DNA of 64,000 nt from Cryptomeria japonica (lineage: Eukaryota > Streptophyta > Pinopsida > Cupressales > Cupressaceae), in contig NC_081414.1 in the NCBI RefSeq assembly GCF_030272615.1, forward strand, positions 519,443,185 to 519,507,184, written 5' to 3'. Below the pieces are notes generated by a model, which was given only the letters and a program-made list of their open reading frames with translations, did no database searches and was not told the DNA's origin. Made by a program: the position numbers and the translations under genes. This document shows, in pieces, positions 57,823 through 64,000 of this stretch (position 1 is its first letter; the number at the start of each line of letters is the position of its first letter).

Positions 57823-59160
57823 ATGGCTAGGAAAGCCAAGGGAGGTGGCCATGTTGGTGGTCACACCAGAGGTAGAGGAGGATGAAGGGGTTGACATTCT
57901 GACCGCCATAGTCCTTTGCCATCACCCACTCATGCGAGTGTGGATAGAGAGCAGTCAGTTCATCAAGAGGAACCACCTTTAATAGAGCAGGTTCCCGAAA
58001 GGGAGGAGTTGTGTCAGATGTTTCAGGAGGTCCTAGCTAGACTAGGCCCTAGACCTGAGATGGATCAGCCCATCCATGGCTAGGTAGAGGAATTGCTTCA
58101 GTAGTTTCTAGAGAGAGAGAGAGAGAGATCTCCTAGAAGGAGAGAGGTCCCAATGGACCCAAATCTAGCTATCTTAGGGCACATGAGGGACTTGATGAGG
58201 TCCAATGCTCCCTTCTTTGATGGAAAAGGTACCGGTCTCAAGGCAGAAACTTGGCTTATCAGCTAAGACCAGTGTTTTTCTTTGTATCCTTACAGTAACA
58301 ACACTAAGGCAAGATGCATGATCATGCATCTAGAGAGCTTCGCATCTATTGGTGGAAATTAGAGGAGGAGAGGATCGGTGTGAGCATTAACACTGCATCT
58401 TGGGAGATCTTTTTGGAGAGGTTCAGGGCATGATTCCTCTCACTGTAGTGGAGGTAGTCATGAGAAGATGAGTTCTATGCTCTTCGCCAGTTTGGGTTGT
58501 TAGTGGATTAGTTTGAGCACAAGTTCTATGAGCTCAAATAGTATGTCGGGATCAGCAATGATGAGTCTATGCTTGTGCATCACTTCTTGAGGGGTCTTAA
58601 TGACTGCATCAGTGGAGGAGTGAGAGTTTTTGAGCTTGCTTTAGTAGAAGTAGATGTGGCAAAAGCCAGGTTGGTAGAGCAGAACCTTAGTCATGCTCAT
58701 GGTGGCCAATCTAGAGTTCAGATTGGGAGTGATCCTTTCAGTGGGTCTAGAGGTAGAGGGAATCAGTCCCAGACTGTTGCACCTTTTAGGGGTCCTCAGA
58801 CACCCACCAAGGGTGGACAGCAACAGCAACAACTGTCGAGACCAAAGCAGCCTCAGGGCCAACAAGGTGGCATCCCTCAGTCTCGGAAGAGCAAGAGATG
58901 GCTGAGGGTTAGGGAGACCTTTCTAGGATAGTCTTCTCAGGGAGCATCTCAAGCCCCTAGTGGGCAGAGCTTTCAACAGTCTAGTGGACCATCTGGGAGT
59001 AGAGGACTTGGCAGTGGAGCTTGCTTTACTTGTGGTCAGTTTGGCCACAAGGCCTCTCAATGTCCTTAACGTTCGCATTAGTCGGTTACTCAGAGGCCAG
59101 TCACATCAGAGCAGATAGTGGGGGATGCAGGTAGATCCCATAGAGTTTTTGCAGCGGTGG
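57823..59160 (+). pseudogene. gag of element I, decayed, zinc knuckle intact
   Basis: ATG at 57823 (MARKAKGGG) with a Gly/Arg-rich start, a GA dinucleotide run at 58107-58127 that encodes Arg-Glu, and a capsid region with stops. An open piece at 58569-58931 (HHFLRGLNDCISGG, Gln-rich end) is followed by a zinc knuckle at about 59018-59065, CFTCGQFGHKASQC, with all four metal ligands, the only intact one among the Ty3-type copies here. The frame changes once between start and 58569; from there it is continuous with the protease. Confidence 0.85.
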
Positions 59161-62149
59161 ATGACCACTAGGCTGAGCATCAGAGTATCGTGATTGAGAC
59201 CACAGGTGTGTTATGTGGAACCCCTATCTCTATAATTTTTGATTTTGGTGCTTCAAATTATTTTATTTCTTCTTCCATTGTGGAGCGGTATGGGCTTGTG
59301 TCTGCTAAGCAGGTAGATAGGTGGCAAGTAGAGTTGGCTACCGATGTGCAAGTGTATGTAGATGCCTTCGTTCCTAGCTGTGAGTTGGACTTAGGACCCT
59401 TTGTCACTTCAGTGGACCTTTGAGACATTCCTTTGGGGTCCTATGGAGTTGTGTTGGGGATGGATTGGTTATCATCTCATAGCACTCGTGTAGATTATCG
59501 TCAGAAGACAGTAGAGTGTGTAGATGACCATGGCAAGAGAGTGGGGATCGTTGGAGTTTAGTGATCCATATCCTTACGTATGATTTTCGCTATGCAACTT
59601 AGGTGGTGCATGCATCAAGGGTGTCAACTTTTTGCAGTTTCTCTTAAGAATGTGGATGAGGGAGAGAGTGGAGAAATCACTCTTGATGGTCACCCTATTC
59701 TTCGAGAGTATGTAGATGTGTTTCCTTTGGATATTCCTGGTATGCCTCTGAAACGAGACATAGATTTTCACATTGACTTGGTTCCTAGAGCAGAACCTAT
59801 TTCAAGACAACTATATTGGATGACTACTTAGGAGTTGAGTGAGTTGAAGTTGCAAGTTGAGGAGTTGTTGGCCAAGGGATTCATTCACCCTAGTGTTTCT
59901 TCTTGGGGTGCACCAGTTATCTTCATCAAGAAGAAGGATGGTTCTCTTCAATTATGCATTGATTATCAACAGTTGAATAAGGTAACCATCCGGAACCAAT
60001 ATCCATTGCCTCAGATTAATGATCTCTTTGATCAGGTGAAGGGAGCAAAGGTGTTCTCTAAGATAGACCTGAAGTCTGGGTATCATTAGTTGCGCATTCA
60101 TGATGCTGACATTCATAAGACGATGTTTCGTACTCGTTATGGTCACTATGAGTTCACTGTGGTGCCATTTGGGTTGACGAATGCACCTTCAGTGTTCATG
60201 AGTCTTATGAATGGGGATTTTTGCACCTACCTTGACCACTTTGTTCTTGTGTTCTTAGATGACATATTGATTTATTCTAGATCCAGGGAAGAGCATGAGG
60301 GTCACTTGCGTCAGGTATTGCAGTGCTTGAGGGAGAATCAACTTTTTTCGAATCTGGCAAAGTGTTATTTCTTCCAGTCAAAGGTGGGCTATCTTGGTCA
60401 TATAGTTTCAGGAGAAGGTGTATCCATCGATCCTTCTAAGATCCAAGCCATTGTTGATTGGCCAGCGTCGACCAATGTTTATGAAGTTCGTAGCTTCATG
60501 GGTTTGGCTGGATATTACCGTTGCTTTGTTTATAGTTTTCTCGGATAGGCCATCCGATTACTTCTCTTCAGAGGAAAGGGAAGGAGTTTGTTTGGATAGA
60601 GAAGTGAGAATTGTCTTTTTGTACCTTGAAGGAACTCCTTGTTAGTGCTCTAATTTTGGCAGTTCCTGACCCATCCAAAGATTTCATGGTATACACAGAT
60701 GCCTCTTTGGAGGGTATAGGTGCGGTGGTTATGCAGGATGGACGTGTGGTTGCCTATGAGTCTTGCAAACTCAAGGATCATGAGTTGAACTATCTAGTTC
60801 ATGCCTTGGAGTTGGTAGCTATAGTGCATGCATTGGTTTGTTGGAGGCATTTCCTGTTGGGGCATCGGTTTGAGCTACATAGTGATCACCGCAGTATGTA
60901 GTATATTTTCATGCAACCGAACTTGAATGCTCGACAATGAAGATGGATGGAATTCCTCTGTGAGTATGATTTTGAAGTTCGTTATATCTAGGGGAAAGAG
61001 AATGTGGTGGCAGATGCTTTGAGCCATACATAGCATGAGGTTGCAGCATTGTCCCTTGGTGTGGACTTGAGTGAGAGAATTCTTGGAGTTCTTCCTCAGG
61101 AAACTTGGTATCAGGATGTTAGAGCCATGGTGGAGTCTGGAAGACCATTGGAGGGTAGATTTTCTAGATATACTCTTGAGTCAGATGGTGTTCTTAGACA
61201 TCTTGGATGGATCTATGTACCTCCTTTGGAGGGCCTTCATGTTTTGATCATGACTGAGGCCCATCATGCACCTTACTTGGCACACCCTAGTGTCAAGAAG
61301 ATGCATGCAGATCTTAGATAGATATATCATTGGGCTAGTATGAAACGTGACATTGCTGATTTTGTTTCCAAGTGTTTGGAATGTCAGCAGGTGAAGGTGG
61401 AGCATCAGCACCTTGCAGGGCTTTTACAGCCAAATTTGATACCGGATTGGAAATGGGATATCATTTCCATGGATTTCATAGTAGGGCTGCCTGTTTCTTC
61501 ACGGCATCATGATGCCATCATGGTCATTGTGGATAGATTGACCAAAGTCGCTCATTTTGTTCCTATTTGATCTTCTTATACCATAGCAGTGGTGGCATGA
61601 GTCTTCTTGGAAGATGTGGTGAGGTTGCATGGGATCCCAAGGCGGATCATTTCTGATAGAGATCCTGTCCTTACATTGGCCTTGTGGACCTCACTTCAAA
61701 ATGCTTTGGGGACCCAGTTGAACTTCAATTCGGCTTATCACCTAGAGACCAATGGCTAGATTGAGCATCTAAATCAGGTCTTGTAGGACATGCTTTGCAT
61801 GTATGTTATGGATCAGCAATCGCGCTGGGAGGAATATCTTTGCCTTGTGGAGTTTGCTTATAATAATGGATATCACAGCTCTATAGGCATGTCGCCCTTC
61901 TAGGCATTGTATGGTCATCCTTGTCGTACTCCTTTGAATTAGGATTGGTTGGAGGATAGGGTGTGTTTAGGGATAGATTTTCTTAATGAGATGGAGCAGC
62001 AGGTTGAGTAGATTCGTGGGTATTTGGTTGCGGCCTAGGATAGGCAGAAGAAGTATGCCGATGCTCATAAAGTCGATCGCCAGTTTTCGGTTGGCGACTA
62101 GGTGTTCTTGAGAGTGTGTCAATGGAAGATTCTGATCCATTATGGAAAG
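59161..62149 (+). pseudogene. pol of element I, cut in integrase by element J
   Basis: Protease at 59190-59423 has DFGA instead of DSGA. The RT frame is continuous from 59580 to 60548, broken only by TAG codons at 59829 and 60087 where relatives have CAG. Its motifs are [27 protein letters not shown] and [10 protein letters not shown] frameshift falls before RNase H at 60611-60901 (YTDASLEGIGAVV). Integrase follows at 61049-61321 (AHPSVKKMHADLR) and 61340-61570 ([15 protein letters not shown], first Asp), then with stops through ISDRDPV and the GHPCRT region to 62149, where the LTR of J begins just before the GPF motif. The chromodomain end and 3' LTR are outside the window. Confidence 0.9.
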
Positions 62150-63808
62150 TGATGCAGAGGATGGAGGATTTAATTGTAGTCTTGTAAACTAAAGTGGAAT
62201 ATGGACCCAAACCCCAACACTCCTATGGTGTTTCAAATCCTCAAAGTTCCACAATAGGCTCAAAAATTGTCTTCACCTTAATCAGGTGTTTCCTCCACCT
62301 CCAAACACATCAAATAACTTCACCTAACATGTCTCTAAGGTTTTCAAACCCTCAATTCATCAACTGATACAAAAACCCAAATCTAGCTCTTCACTAGGCC
62401 TAGTTTCCTAGTAGCCTGCTGGACTATTTTTGGCTCTTTTCACACACATTTCCCAAAACATGGACCAATTTTATGACTGATTTAGATACCCAATATCAAC
62501 CTCTATCAACAACCAAAATATTGCCTATGGTTGTTTTGGAAAAAATCATTCAAAAAACTACTGTCCCTAGTCACCGTGAGGACTAATTAGGTCACTTTTG
62601 TGAAGGAAGTACCCTCCAAACTCACTTCCAGACTTAACCCTTTTGTACAGTCTCTTTTTATGGTCTCAATCCAAGGTTTTTTTAGGTTTTAAGTTTTGGC
62701 TGCACTCCTAGATACCCAAACTCCAAAAACCTCACTAAATCAACCTTACAACTAGGGCTTTCTAGAAATCCCACCTCCAGTCACTTCTGAGGCTCGACCA
62801 AAGTTCAAACACCTTCAAAATGGTGTTTCTAGACACTTAAATGCATAAAATACCCCCCTTGTTAAATCAGATTCTCTCCTGCTACACTCTAGCCTTCATT
62901 TTCACACATTTTCAGTCATTTTTCTTCAACTTTCATGCAACTTTCATGGTGTACACCTACACTCTTCACTCCTTCCTATCAATCATGGGTTAGAAAAATA
63001 TTGTACATGTCATTAGGCATCTACCCTATGAGAATTAGACCTGTACATTCATAGGATGGATCAACACATGCTTGGAGACTCACAAAATTAGTGAGAAATC
63101 ACTGGTTTTCCTAGGATAGTCAGCAATAAAACAAAAATGATATATTTTCAGAACTTCAAAATTTTTAAAACATGTAAATAACAGTCTATGGAGTCCCTAA
63201 AACATAATAATATCAGCCCCTTCACTTAGCAATGCAAGAAAAACATGAAAACACCAAGTTTTTGACAGCAAACAAAGAGTTTTTTATTGATTTTCTTGAA
63301 CAGTCTGGACAAGTCCATACCAACATCATCCAACCACACAAAAATGACTTTATAGACCTTAAAATACCTTCCCTAACCAAATCCAACCAATCCCCAACTA
63401 ATTAGAATGATTAAAGTGCTTAAACAAGTCATAGTCTACTTTCCCTCCAAAACTGGAACTAACCGTTGGAAGTCCAATTTTTGAATTTAAACTTGATTTC
63501 TAATGCTTCAATAAACTAAAACCTATCAAATAAATGGGTTTTAATCATGATATGATCATTTAAAGCATATTAGACCCTTATTCAACCTATCTAGACTCCT
63601 AGGCATCATTAACCCAATTACAAGCATTTTGGTCCGTAGGCCTTTATCAGGAGCTTTAGGACTTTTATACAATTTATTGAATTCATCATTACCATAGGGC
63701 ATTATAGGCTCTAAAACTCTCCAATCAACTTGATTTTCTTCATAAAACCTTCCTAGTATCTTCATTGTCTTCATGGTTTTGTAGGTTGGCCTGGATGCTC
63801 CTGCACCA
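62150..63808 (-). mobile_element. LTR of element J inserted in pol of I
   Basis: Begins exactly where the homology of I to the other integrases ends. Its ends are inverted: TGATGCAG at 62150 on the plus strand and TGGTGCAG at 63808 on the minus strand, the latter right after a purine-rich tract. So it is probably the 3' LTR of a minus-strand element of 1.66 kb LTR length. The partner LTR and a target duplication (expected GAAAG) are outside. No ORF in it is convincing, including 63556-63774. Confidence 0.68.
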
Positions 63809-64000
63809 TACTCCCCACAAATTAAAATACTCTTGTCCCAAGAGTGATGCTGCTACCTCCAAACATCAAATTGTTTTTTCCCCCTTAAAAATCTTGATTG
63901 AGGGATGAAATAATCCCCAAATGTCACCTTCTTTCTGCTTCTCAAACCTGTAGTCACATCACACATTAGATTAGAAACAAAACATGTATTTTGCTGCTCT
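63809..64000 (-). mobile_element. Polypurine tract and 3' end of the interior of element J
   Basis: The minus strand reads TTGTGGGGAGTA directly before the LTR start, a good purine tract. Upstream bases (CTTGGGACAAGAGTATTTT) recall the non-coding end after pol in Ty3-type elements. Too little is visible to name the family. Confidence 0.5.

Noticed and set aside
63556-63774. 72-codon ORF in LTR J
   Set aside because: Low complexity, no family resemblance, and inside an LTR with no second copy to compare.

Overview
The window is plant nuclear DNA made almost entirely of long terminal repeat (LTR) retrotransposons nested in one another. I find no intact host gene, no rRNA or complete tRNA gene, and no CRISPR array. 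The lineages present point to a large, repeat-rich plant genome. They are Tekay/Del-like Ty3 chromoviruses with LTRs of 2.3-4.4 kb and a tRNA-Met primer site, a Ty1/copia element with CCHC-Gag, and a non-autonomous element carrying a coiled-coil/zinc-knuckle ORF. A conifer, perhaps Cupressaceae-like, is my inference from the look of these families and is not proven by the sequence. Every polyprotein is broken by stop codons, most explicable as C-to-T decay of Gln or Trp codons, so the elements are old and silenced.

Layout, left to right. Element A (minus strand, 1-12144) is a Tekay-like element with ~4.3 kb LTRs. Its pol is one frame with about ten stops, and each LTR carries a small ORF downstream of a TATA box. 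At 12145-12431 is a truncated copia LTR fragment (E). Element F (minus, 12432-16241 plus 22953-22977) is non-autonomous. It keeps its 5' LTR, a coiled-coil plus four-zinc-knuckle ORF and a second, unrecognised ORF. Copia element G (plus, 16242-22947) is complete with LTRs and a CTATT target duplication, and sits inside the 5' LTR of F. B (minus, 22978-26392) is the 3' part of a second Tekay-like element. C (minus, 26393-39148) is full-length with ~4 kb LTRs but has lost its primer-binding site. D (minus, 39149-45130) is the 5' part of another element of the B family. H (minus, 45655-51392) is the gag and 4.4 kb 5' LTR of a different Tekay-like family.

From 51393 to 55355 lies older, mostly non-coding DNA. 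It holds a broken plant-mobile-domain gene fragment, a tRNA-Lys-like 3' half with CCA, and a 188-bp tandem duplication. Element I (plus, 55356-62149) is another Tekay-like element whose LTR begins with a ~700 bp minisatellite. It is interrupted in its integrase by the LTR of element J (minus, 62150-63808), whose interior runs off the right edge.

The most unusual features are: the LTR-resident ORF of element A, placed where it would be transcribed; tandem arrays of short hairpins inside the LTRs of several unrelated families; the architecture of non-autonomous element F; and the structural scars (lost primer site, missing target duplication, overlapping flanks) around element C.
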